Shown here: piece after piece, positions 42,699 to 51,367 of the stretch
Position numbering within the stretch: position 1 is the first letter of the stretch
Layout of the letters: the number at the start of each line of letters is the position of its first letter
Assembly: GCA_963706835.1 (NCBI GenBank)
Contig: CAVPOB010000014.1
Location: forward strand, 186,001 to 250,000
Origin: CAVXYG01 sp963706835
GTDB lineage: Bacteria; Actinomycetota; Actinomycetes; S36-B12; GCA-2699445
Length of the DNA: 64,000 nt
Direction: 5' to 3'
Position numbers and translations under genes: made by a program
The notes under the pieces: generated by a model
What the model was told of the DNA's origin: nothing
What the model saw: only the letters and a program-made list of their open reading frames with translations
Databases searched by the model: none

Positions 42699-44618
42699 GT
42701 GACTGCGGTCCGCTGGCTCCTGCTCCTCGTCCTGCTACTTAGCGGCTGCAGCGGGGGACGCCCCGACGCGACGATCCCCGACTCGGCCGCGACGCGTCCC
42801 CTGGCCATCCCCCCGGTGGCCGAGTCCACCGTCGTCGATGGGGTCAGGCGGTTCGGGCTCACGGCGCAGTCCGGCACCACGGACTTCGGCGATGGACGGC
42901 TGGCCCAGACCATCGGGCTCAACCAGTCCTACCTCGGGCCCACCCTGCGCATGGCGCGCGGCGAGACCGTGGCGGTCGAGGTCACCAACACCCTTTCGGA
43001 GATGACCACGCTGCACTGGCACGGCATGCACGTACCGGCGCAGCAGGACGGCGGACCGCACCAGATGATCCAGCCCGGACAGACCTGGCGGCCGAGTTGG
43101 ACGATCGATCAGCCGGCGGCAACGCTGTGGTATCACTCCCACCCGCACGGCGAGACCGCCCAGCAGGTCTACCGCGGCCTGGCGGGCATGCTGCTGATCG
43201 ATGATCCGGCAGCCGAGCCGGACGGACTGCCGAGCACCTACGGCGTGGACGACGTGCCGCTCATCGTGCAGGACAAGAGCTTCGATGCAGCCGGGGAGCT
43301 CATCGTCGATCCCGCAGGGTCCGCCACCACTGGGTTCCTCGGCGAGACGCTGGTCGTCAACGGCACCATTGCACCCTACTTCGAGGCCACGACCAGCCTG
43401 CTGCGGCTGCGGCTGCTCAACGCATCCAACGCCCGGGTGTACCAGTTCGGCTTCTCGGACAACCGCGAGTTCTCCCTGATCGGGACCGATGGCGGCTACT
43501 TGGAGCAGCCCTGGCAGACGACGGGGGTGCAGCTGAGCCCCGCCGAGCGGGCCGACATCGTCGTGGCCCTGCAGCCGGGCGAGACCGTTCAGCTGCGCTC
43601 GACCTCGCCGGACCTCGGCAGCAGGGTCGGCTCCCGGCACCGGTTCGGTCAGGGCACGTTCACGGTGGTGGAGCTGCGAGCCGCCGAACAGCTGGTCGAG
43701 GGGACGGCGGTGCCTGCCGCACTGGCGACGATTCCCCGCCTCGACCCGGCAGAGGCCGCCGTGACCCGGACCTTCCGGATCACCGGCCGGGCCATCAACG
43801 GTCGACCCATGGACATGGGGCGCATCGACGACGTCGTCACCGTCGATCAGACCGAGATCTGGTCGGTGACCAATGCCGACCCCCAGCCGCACAACTTCCA
43901 CGTGCACACGGTCCAGTTCCAGGTGCTGGACATCGACGGCCGCGATCCGCCGCCCGACCTGGCCGGGTGGAAGGACACCGTCTACGTCGCTCCCCGCAGC
44001 ACCGTGCGGCTCATCATGCGCTTCGAGGACTACACCGATCCCCAGTGGCCGTACATGTACCACTGCCACCTGCTCTGGCACGAGGACATCGGCATCATGG
44101 GGCAGTTCCTCGTGGTGGCGCCCGGCCAGCAGCCCGGCTCGCCGCCTGCGGCTGGGGCGGCTGCGGCTGGGCGGGTGCGGCTGGGGCGGGTGCGGCTGGC
44201 GGCTGGGTGGCGGCTGGTGGTGGCGGGGCTGGCGGAGCTCATGCTGCTGGCGGATTGCGGGAGGCCCAGCTCTGACCGACACACGGCCCGTACGTCGGCT
44301 CGGGGCACGATAGGGCGCGGATCGGGCGCCGGTCGGGTGCGGCCTCAATCGCGGACACCTCCAACTCGCCAGTGTCCCGCGCCTGCGCCACGCCGTTGGG
44401 CATGGATGCCGCGCTGCAGGCGATGCGAGGGCCCTCTGCGGGAGGGTGTCCGGGTCGGAGGTCTGCACCCGGTTCGGGGGATTGCACCCGCAACGGGGGC
44501 TGTCGGCGCTGTTGGTCGGTCGAGTTTGCACCCGGTTCGGGGGATTGCACCCGCAACGGGGGCTATGGCGTCCCGATTCCGGCTATCCAGCCCCCGTGCC
44601 GGGTGCAATCCCCCGTAA
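42699..44618 (+). CDS. Multicopper oxidase lipoprotein; reading frame runs into repeat array 3
   Basis: Starts at GTG 42699 with a lipoprotein signal LLLLVLLLSGC (Cys about residue 17). Copper ligands are complete: TTLHWHGMHVP, LWYHSHPHGETAQQVYRGLAGMLLIDD, PHNFHVHTVQFQVLDI and YMYHCHLLWHEDIGIMGQFLVV. The three-domain CueO/laccase-like enzyme would naturally end near 44140. Instead the frame continues through low-complexity sequence (PPAAGAAAAGRVRLG) and both forward units of the FFRR array, giving LHPVRGIAPATGA twice, and stops at 44618 inside a reverse unit. Either the stop was lost or one indel lies near 44150. It acts outside the cell on copper or phenolic substrates. Confidence 0.88.
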   Translation: MTAVRWLLLLVLLLSGCSGGRPDATIPDSAATRPLAIPPVAESTVVDGVRRFGLTAQSGTTDFGDGRLAQTIGLNQSYLGPTLRMARGETVAVEVTNTLSEMTTLHWHGMHVPAQQDGGPHQMIQPGQTWRPSWTIDQPAATLWYHSHPHGETAQQVYRGLAGMLLIDDPAAEPDGLPSTYGVDDVPLIVQDKSFDAAGELIVDPAGSATTGFLGETLVVNGTIAPYFEATTSLLRLRLLNASNARVYQFGFSDNREFSLIGTDGGYLEQPWQTTGVQLSPAERADIVVALQPGETVQLRSTSPDLGSRVGSRHRFGQGTFTVVELRAAEQLVEGTAVPAALATIPRLDPAEAAVTRTFRITGRAINGRPMDMGRIDDVVTVDQTEIWSVTNADPQPHNFHVHTVQFQVLDIDGRDPPPDLAGWKDTVYVAPRSTVRLIMRFEDYTDPQWPYMYHCHLLWHEDIGIMGQFLVVAPGQQPGSPPAAGAAAAGRVRLGRVRLAAGWRLVVAGLAELMLLADCGRPSSDRHTARTSARGTIGRGSGAGRVRPQSRTPPTRQCPAPAPRRWAWMPRCRRCEGPLREGVRVGGLHPVRGIAPATGAVGAVGRSSLHPVRGIAPATGAMASRFRLSSPRAGCNPP

Positions 44619-44689
44619 CGGGTGCACTCCTGTCACGAAATCCGACGGATTCGCCCCCGAAGCGGGTGCAAAGCCCCACTACGGGTGCA
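44464..44689. repeat. FFRR intergenic repeat array 3
   Basis: The most regular copy: units at 44464-44500 and 44527-44563 (forward, identical), 44590-44626 and 44653-44689 (reverse complement), all 37 bp at exactly 63-bp intervals, total 226 bp. It lies between the 3' ends of the convergent oxidase and PKD/LamG genes. The rest of the gap (44690-44929) has no recognisable gene. Confidence 0.93.
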
Positions 44690-44929
44690 ACCCCCAGCCG
44701 ACAGCTCCATCGACCTGCTCGCCTAGCGTCAGTCCGGCGGCAACAAGAACCAGTCTGGGACGAACGCTCGGCCAGCAGCTCGCCCCGCCGCGTTTGGGCA
44801 GCCGGTATCAGCCGTGCCCGCCGCCAGACCGGCACGCAGCCACGCCGCCGCACGAAAGCGCCGCCGCACGAAGGTACAGCCGGCCACCACACCAGGACGG
44901 GGCGGTGGCCGGCTGCGTTGCGTTGCGTA

Positions 44930-47900
44930 CTACTCGGGCCGGGTGGCCGCCAGGTCGTCGATGCGGTAGGTGATCGGGGCGTTGGTCGCCGAACCGGACA
45001 CGTACACGAACAGGCCCAGCCCGCCCGGCTGCTGCAGCGCCGCGGTGGCATCGGTAGCGACCACGGACCAATCGGGCTCCTCCGCGCCGACCGGCCAGAC
45101 CTTCGCCGCCAACTGCGTCGGCGCGGCGCCGACTGCCAGCACGCGCACCCGCAGCGCCGAGCCCGCGGCCACCGTCAGCCCATCGAGCTCAGTGGTCGCC
45201 AGCAACGACTGCCCGCCGTTGATGACACGGACCAGTTGGATCCGGGCCGTCCCATCGGCGCGCACCAGCAGCTTCGCGCGATAGGCGTTGCTGGCGTCAC
45301 CGCGCACCGCCACGTTCAGGTACGTCCCGCCGCCATCGGCGATCGCCCCGGGCTCCCAGGTGAACACCAGATCCTGGTCGAGCTCGGACACCGCGCTCAG
45401 GTACGCCGAAGCGCTGCGACCGGCCGCCGGCACCGTCAGCAGGCCCGCCGAACCATCCACCGCGAAGTTCTGCGACCCGCCGCCCAGCGACCATTCGCCG
45501 CCGATGTCCGCCGACCCCCAGCCATCGGAGACCGACCTGCCGAAGGTGTCGGCAGCGAACGTCGCGGCCTGACCCGGCGGGGCGACCGACACCGACTGCG
45601 TGGTGCTGGCCGTGGCCCCTTCGTTGTCGGTGACCGTCAGCGTCACGTCATAGGCTCCGCCGGCCGCATAGGTGTGCGAGGCCGTCTGACCGGTTCCGGT
45701 CGAGCCATCACCGAAGTCCCATGCGTAGGCCGTCACGGAGCCGTCCGGATCCGACGATGCCGAGGCGTCCAGTGCCACCGACAGCGTGTCCACCGTCGCC
45801 GTGAACTCGGCCTGCGGCGCCTGGTTGGGGTCGGAGATGCCGCCCGCGGCCAGCACGTCGTCGATCCGGTAGGTGATCGGGGCGTTGGTCGCCGACCCCG
45901 ACACGTACACGAACATGCCCAGCCCGCCGGCGCCCTGCAGCGCTGCCGTGGCATCGGAGGCCTGCACGGCCCATTCCGCCGGCTCGACACCAGCCGCATC
46001 CCATACCTTCGCCGCCAGAGCGGTCGGCTCCGAGCCCAGCGCCTGCACGCGCACCCGCAGCTGAGTGCCCGCTGCCACGGACAGCTCCGGCACCTCCGCG
46101 GTGGCCAGCGTCGACTGCCCACCGTTGACCAATCGCACCAGTTGCACCCGCACCGACCCGTCGGCGCGCAGCAGCAGCTTGGCCCGGTACGCGTTCGACG
46201 CATCCCCGCGCACCGCCACATTCAGGTACGTCCCGCCGCCGTCTGCCACCTTCTCCGGCACGAACGTGAAGACCAGGTCCTGGTCCACCGCCGACACCTC
46301 AGACAGGTAGGCCGCAGCACTGCGACCCGCCGCCGGCACCGTCATCAGCCCCGCCGAACCATCCACCGCGTACTTCGCCGACGCACCGCCGACCGACCAC
46401 GAGCCGCCGAGATCCGCCGAGCCCCAACCGTCCGACACCGACCGGGTGAACCCGTCCGAGGCGAACGGCGCGATCGGATCATCCGGCTCTGCGACCGTCA
46501 CCGGCACCGTCGCGCTGCCGGTGGCGCCCTCGTTGTCCGTCACGGTCAGCGTCACGTCGTAGGTGCCACCTTCGGCATAGGTGTGCGAGGCCGTCACGCC
46601 ACTGCCGGTTGCACCGTCCCCGAACTGCCATGCGTACGACGCCACCGAACCGTCGGTGTCCACCGAGGCCGACGCGTCGAAGGCAACCTCCAGGTCGCTG
46701 GGCTGATAGGTGAACAGGGCCTCTGGCGCCTGGTTCGGGGGCCGCTCCACGGTCACCGATCGCGTGGCGGTGCCGGTGGCACCGGCGTCATCGGTCACGG
46801 TGAGGGTGACCTCGTAGGTTCCGGCGTCGCCGTAGGTGTGGGAAGCCGTCTGGCCGATGCCGGTAGCGCCGTCGCCGAAGTCCCAGTCGTAGCTGGTGAT
46901 CGCGCCATCGGGGTCCACCGAAGCGCTGGCGTCCACTGCGACCTCCAGGCCGGTCCCCACGGCCGAGAAGGCGGCCTGAGGCTCCTGATTGGGCGGGGCA
47001 ATCCCGGACGCCGCGGCGAAGTGGTCAGAGACCTCATCGGCGGTCAGGACGCGGTGGTAGACCGCGACCTCGTCCAACTGGCCAACGAAGCCGTCCGAGC
47101 CGGGGCGATCGGTCCAGTTGCTCAGCGTGTCCCGGCCAATCCGCCAGTGCCCTTGGATATCCATGGCGGCGGTCACGTCGTTGCGCGCTCCGACGAGATC
47201 GCCGTCGACGTACAGCCGCATGCCGTTCGGGCCGAGCGTGCCGACCACGTGGTGCCACTGGTTGTCGTCGAACCCGGGGGCGGAGTTGATCGTCCGCTTC
47301 AGTCCGTCGTTGACGCCGAAGTAGACGCGACCGCTGTCGCTGAGATACAGGTGCCGATCGGTCCAGTCGGTCTTCGAGGTTCCCGAGAACCGGTCGCCGT
47401 AACCGACGATCCGCCCACCTCGGTCCGTCTTGACCCATGCCTCCACGGAGAATTCCTGGGGACCGACCTGGGACACCTCGGTGGCGGCGTAGGAATCGGT
47501 CGCACCGTCCAGGCTCACCGCAGTGCCGCCCTCCTCGATGGCCCCTTCCGAACCGCCGGTGATGGTCGCCGGCGCGAACGCCGTCGCCGACCCGCGGCTG
47601 TCGTCGAGCCTGGCGCCGCTGGCATCGTCCATCCGCCACCAGTGCTCCGGCTGGGACCCCAGCACGGCCTGTCCGTACGGACTGACGGTGGAACTGCTGG
47701 CCACCGTGATGGTGGTCTCGCCGTTGCGGATGTTGTTCCCGGCAGCGTCGAATGCGTAGATGCGGTAGGTATGGGTAGCGCCCGGCTGCAGCCCGGTGTC
47801 GCTGAAGGTGATCGTCGGGCGGTCCCAGGGCTTGGACTGCACCACGGTGGTGTGCACCGGGGCATTGCTCCAACTGGTGAAGTCGCGGTAGACGCGATAC

Positions 47901-49339
47901 TCGATGGCGCGGCTGTCCCGGTCGTAGGTCGCCTGCCAGCCCAACTGGACCTGCCCCTCCCGGACCGACACCGCCGCCGGCGCGAGACCGTCGGTGCGCT
48001 GCGGGGCCACGCGGTTGTCCACCATGCCGTGCCGGGCGAACCGGACCAGGCCCTGCTGATCCCGCCCGTTGATCTCGGTGAACTCGCCGCCGTAGATGAC
48101 GTAGTCGTCGTTGCCCGTCACGTGCCAGCCCGCCTGGTCCTGGCCGGTGAACGAACCGACACTCCAAACCGGATACCAGTGCAGCAGCCGCGGGCTGGGC
48201 TGGCCGTCGAAACTCGCGTACTTGTAGAGCGCGTTGTACTCGTTCGGAGCCACCGCCTCCTTCGTGTACGCCGAGGAGCTGTAGTACGTCCAGGGATTGC
48301 TCTGGGAGAACCCGTCGGGGATGTTGGCGCAGTAGTGCGCGTGGCCGGTGTCGTAGACCACCCCGCCCTGCGGGAACGCCGAGTAGTGGTCGCCGTGGCA
48401 GTCGGCCAGCCACTGGACGGCGCCGGTATCGCCATCGGCGCGGAAGGTGCCCTCGAAGTTGCCCCCGGAGCCGAAGACGTAGCCGGTGCCGTACACCGAG
48501 TCCCCATCGGCGACCAGCGAGTTGATGGATGCCTTCTCGCCGGCATTGCGAACGACCGACTCGATGGCCCAGGGCCGCTGCTGCCCGGTGACGGCATCCA
48601 CCGCACCCATCCCGTAGGCGGCCCCGCCGCCGAGGGTGGTGAAGCGACCGCCGGCGACCACCAGAGATCCCGAGGGGTTCAGCGTCATCGCCGTCACCGA
48701 GGCATCGGCACTCGGATTGAAGGGCAGCAAAGCCCCGTTCGAGGGCTGGACGGCGGCGATGCGAGACCGTGCAGACCCGTTGACCGTCTGGAAGTCGCCG
48801 CCGAGGTACACCGCGCTATCGCTTGCCGTGACCACGCGCACCGTCGCCCCGGCGTTGGGCGCGAAACTGCCTATCAGCGTCCCAGTGGCCGTGTCGAATG
48901 CGGCCACGCGCCACCGGCCCGACCCGTTGACGTTGGTGAACTCGCCGCCGACGAAGATGCGGGAACCGTCCGGCGACTTCGCCACCGACAGAACCTGCCC
49001 GTTGAGGACCGGCGCGAAGTCCGGATTCAGTTCACCGGTGCGAATGTCGTAGGCGAGCAGGTGGGTGCGGGTGACCTCGTCGGTGCCGGGTGCCGCCCCT
49101 GCGGGCCGAGCCGAGGTGAAGTTGCCGCCCGCGAACACCGTGTTACCGACCACGACCTGGGACCAGACCACACCGTCGATCTGCACGGTGGGCAGGGGGT
49201 CGCCGGTCACCGTTGCCGGAGCACCTTCCACGGGTTGCGGGTCCGCCCACGCACTGGGCGGCACCGCGAAGGCGAGCAGAGCCAACACGGCTGACACCGC
49301 CACAACGATCCGCAGACGCGGTTGCACGAGCACCATCAT
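44930..49339 (-). CDS. Giant secreted propeller/FnIII/LamG/PKD protein
   Basis: 1,469 residues; ATG 49339 (or 49336), Sec signal LALLAFAVPPSAWA. Domains in order: about 40-430 a beta-propeller of delta-60-type repeats (VFAGGNFTSA, IFVGGEFTNVNGSGR, VYLGGDFQTVNGSAR, VVAGGRFTTLGG); about 450-550 FnIII; about 560-770 LamG (concanavalin-like, EFSVEAWVKTDRGGRIVGYG); three PKD domains (about 785-865, 870-950, 1175-1255; YDWDFGDGATG, YAWQFGDGATG, YAWDFGDGSTG). Two homologous modules of about 210 residues begin SVSDGWGSAD. It is likely a cell-surface or matrix adhesin beside the polysaccharide cluster. No LPXTG sorting signal is seen. Confidence 0.9.
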   Translation of the reverse strand: MMVLVQPRLRIVVAVSAVLALLAFAVPPSAWADPQPVEGAPATVTGDPLPTVQIDGVVWSQVVVGNTVFAGGNFTSARPAGAAPGTDEVTRTHLLAYDIRTGELNPDFAPVLNGQVLSVAKSPDGSRIFVGGEFTNVNGSGRWRVAAFDTATGTLIGSFAPNAGATVRVVTASDSAVYLGGDFQTVNGSARSRIAAVQPSNGALLPFNPSADASVTAMTLNPSGSLVVAGGRFTTLGGGAAYGMGAVDAVTGQQRPWAIESVVRNAGEKASINSLVADGDSVYGTGYVFGSGGNFEGTFRADGDTGAVQWLADCHGDHYSAFPQGGVVYDTGHAHYCANIPDGFSQSNPWTYYSSSAYTKEAVAPNEYNALYKYASFDGQPSPRLLHWYPVWSVGSFTGQDQAGWHVTGNDDYVIYGGEFTEINGRDQQGLVRFARHGMVDNRVAPQRTDGLAPAAVSVREGQVQLGWQATYDRDSRAIEYRVYRDFTSWSNAPVHTTVVQSKPWDRPTITFSDTGLQPGATHTYRIYAFDAAGNNIRNGETTITVASSSTVSPYGQAVLGSQPEHWWRMDDASGARLDDSRGSATAFAPATITGGSEGAIEEGGTAVSLDGATDSYAATEVSQVGPQEFSVEAWVKTDRGGRIVGYGDRFSGTSKTDWTDRHLYLSDSGRVYFGVNDGLKRTINSAPGFDDNQWHHVVGTLGPNGMRLYVDGDLVGARNDVTAAMDIQGHWRIGRDTLSNWTDRPGSDGFVGQLDEVAVYHRVLTADEVSDHFAAASGIAPPNQEPQAAFSAVGTGLEVAVDASASVDPDGAITSYDWDFGDGATGIGQTASHTYGDAGTYEVTLTVTDDAGATGTATRSVTVERPPNQAPEALFTYQPSDLEVAFDASASVDTDGSVASYAWQFGDGATGSGVTASHTYAEGGTYDVTLTVTDNEGATGSATVPVTVAEPDDPIAPFASDGFTRSVSDGWGSADLGGSWSVGGASAKYAVDGSAGLMTVPAAGRSAAAYLSEVSAVDQDLVFTFVPEKVADGGGTYLNVAVRGDASNAYRAKLLLRADGSVRVQLVRLVNGGQSTLATAEVPELSVAAGTQLRVRVQALGSEPTALAAKVWDAAGVEPAEWAVQASDATAALQGAGGLGMFVYVSGSATNAPITYRIDDVLAAGGISDPNQAPQAEFTATVDTLSVALDASASSDPDGSVTAYAWDFGDGSTGTGQTASHTYAAGGAYDVTLTVTDNEGATASTTQSVSVAPPGQAATFAADTFGRSVSDGWGSADIGGEWSLGGGSQNFAVDGSAGLLTVPAAGRSASAYLSAVSELDQDLVFTWEPGAIADGGGTYLNVAVRGDASNAYRAKLLVRADGTARIQLVRVINGGQSLLATTELDGLTVAAGSALRVRVLAVGAAPTQLAAKVWPVGAEEPDWSVVATDATAALQQPGGLGLFVYVSGSATNAPITYRIDDLAATRPE

Positions 49340-49666
49340 TCCCCCGTCTCAGCGCGTCCCACCGTGAGCTGCGCCAGCGCACTTCTCATGTTCCATGTCT
49401 TGGATGGGCCCGCAAGAGCCGATCGCTGTCTCATCACGTTCGTTTGGTCACAGAGCCAGCTCAGCCGAGCCCCCCTGAGCGACGAGCGCGGTCCGGGCCC
49501 GTAGGAGCACAGCGGACCGCTAGCCGCCACGGCCACGACAGCACATGGCTGCGGCACGGCTGCCCTGCGCTCCAGCCTGTTCCCGGCTGCCCGGCCCAGA
49601 CGGATCCGGGCTGCGCAACAGCGTCGGGACGAGCCCGTGCGCAGCACCCGCGTGGAAGGCCCCCGG
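49340..49666. other. Intergenic region upstream of the PKD/LamG gene
   Basis: 327 bases. It should hold the promoter of the giant surface protein (minus strand), but no convincing -35/-10 pair stands out. No gene or repeat recognised. Confidence 0.4.
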
Positions 49667-50359
49667 TCAGTCGATGGGACCGGTGAAGACGACAACGGAC
49701 AACTCCGGGTCGAAGGCGATCGTCAGCGTGACCGAGTCGCGCGCCTCCGGCGGAACCCGGAAGACGTAGGTGCCGGTCACAGATGCCCCGGGCGCGATGC
49801 TGCCGGTCAGCGGATCCGCATTGGGATCGCCGAGCAGCGGGATGGCGGGCGAGGCTGTGCTGTCGTAGAGGTTGACGACTGCTCCGGCCGTCTTGAGGAC
49901 GTTCTTGGTGTCGTTGGTCAGCGTGATGGTGAAGGCGAGCGCCGGACCGCTGATCTCCCCGATGCCCTGTCCGACCCCATCGATGGCGCGGATCTCATCC
50001 ACGGTGGCGCGGAAGGACGGCGCGATCTGGACCTGCTCCTCGAAGGACACCGGCGGAGCGACGTTCTTCTCCGGCAGGGCCACCCCGTTGACGACGGTGA
50101 CCGGAACCTCGGCCTCGCCCTCATCCGACCCGGCTCCGTCCTCGGCCGCATCTGCGGCGGCCTCAGAAGCCGTCGGGGAGGCCTGCGGCGACGGATCGGC
50201 AGCGCCCTCTGACGACGACGTGTCCTGCGCCGTGCGCTCGGCGTCACGGGCCGAAGTGATACCCCAAGCGCCGATGGCGATGAGGACTGCGGCCACAGCC
50301 GCTAGGACGACCCAGAGCGTGCGCCGCTGAATCCCCGAAACCCCGTTACTCTCCGTCAC
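49667..50359 (-). CDS. Membrane-anchored hypothetical protein with DUF4352-like domain
   Basis: 230 residues. Cytoplasmic start MTESNGVSGIQRR, one helix LWVVLAAVAAVLIAIGAWGI, a Ser/Ala/Asp-rich linker (about 45-85) and an extracellular beta-sandwich: VNGVALPEKNVAPPVSFEEQ, LAFTITLTNDTKNVLKTAGAVVNLYD, GTYVFRVPPEARDSVTLTIAFDP. The last segment resembles DUF4352 immunoglobulin-like domains. Function unknown; the position beside a secreted adhesin suggests a cell-envelope role. Confidence 0.75.
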   Translation of the reverse strand: MTESNGVSGIQRRTLWVVLAAVAAVLIAIGAWGITSARDAERTAQDTSSSEGAADPSPQASPTASEAAADAAEDGAGSDEGEAEVPVTVVNGVALPEKNVAPPVSFEEQVQIAPSFRATVDEIRAIDGVGQGIGEISGPALAFTITLTNDTKNVLKTAGAVVNLYDSTASPAIPLLGDPNADPLTGSIAPGASVTGTYVFRVPPEARDSVTLTIAFDPELSVVVFTGPID

Positions 50360-50803
50360 GGGTCTAGCGTACGTCCTCGGTGGGGAATGCCCAAATGGCG
50401 CTCGTGACCGTTACGCGTGGCGACCACTCACGCAATGGCAAGGCGCTGTGCAGGTCGGTTGAACCGTTTTCGGGTGGCCTCAACGGCGTCCTGCGGGCTT
50501 GCAGGCGGACCGGCTCGGGACTTCCGAGCGGGCGCGGTGGCGGACGCGGTGGCTGGCCCGAGGCGGCGAGCTCCGGAGAGGGCGGGGCTCGCGCGGTGGC
50601 TGGATGGTGAGGGCCCCCGGCGGGCGCGGGCGGGCTGGCCGGCGGCGCGGGGAATCAGCAAAGAGCACGGTCGGTACTGAGCGTGAGGGGACACCCGACG
50701 CGCTTCCGCTGCCGAGATACGGCCGAGTGCCAGGCGGGTTCGGGGCCTGAGGCGTGAACCGGCGGCCAACCTGAGGGTCGAGCGTCCGGTTCCGATCCAG
50801 GTC
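50360..50803. other. Gene-free intergenic stretch before array 4
   Basis: About 440 bases with no recognisable gene. Short open frames run on both strands, but none has a ribosome site and conserved content. Confidence 0.4.
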
Positions 50804-51029
50804 TGCACCCGTTGTGGGGGTCTGCACCCGTAAGGCGGGCCGAAACGCCCGTTGCGGGGGCGGGTCTGCACCCGTTGTGGGGGTTTGCACCCGTAGCGGG
50901 GCCCGGGAGGCCGGATTTCGGGCCCGACAACCCCCGCGCCGGGTGCAACCACCCCTTCCGGGTGCAGACCCGACCGCCCAACAACCACGACAGCCCCCGC
51001 CTCGGGTGCGAACAACGCAATCGGGTGCA
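50804..51029. repeat. FFRR intergenic repeat array 4 (most diverged)
   Basis: Units at 50804-50840 and 50867-50903 (forward), 50930-50966 and 50993-51029 (reverse), exact 63-bp period and 226-bp total as in array 3, although individual units carry more substitutions. The preserved geometry despite sequence drift argues that spacing is under selection. Confidence 0.88.
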
Positions 51030-51212
51030 ATCGCTGCGCCGGCCGGCGCTGAAGCCACCTCGAATCGGCACGCTCGACGCCCAACAACGACCGACGGAGG
51101 CGCCCGAACAGCCGCTCGGGCGGCGGGTCAAGAACAGGTTGATGCACAGCAAAGCAGAGCAGCACGGGCAGGCGTACCGGGAACCAGGCGAAGCCAGGAA
51201 CCACGCGAGCCA

Positions 51213-51274
51213 GGAGCCAGCCGAAACCGGAGCCAAGCAAGCCGGAGCCAGCCGAAACCGGAGCCAAGCAAGCC
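51213..51274. repeat. 31-bp perfect tandem duplication
   Basis: Two identical 31-bp copies (51213-51243 and 51244-51274), followed by a third partial (GGAGCAAGCCGG). It lies between array 4 and the flippase gene. No gene recognised in 51030-51367. Confidence 0.9.
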
Positions 51275-51367
51275 GGAGCAAGCCGGATCGTCAGAGTCCC
51301 CGCACACCTGCCGCAGAGCATCCGGACACAATCCCCGACACCCGGTCGCCCGTATGACGGTCCGCGG

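Noticed and set aside
44372..49294. 1,640-codon plus-strand open frame
   Set aside because: It is antisense to the PKD/LamG gene and its translation is Arg/Gly/His-rich low-complexity sequence, the usual shadow of GC-rich coding DNA.
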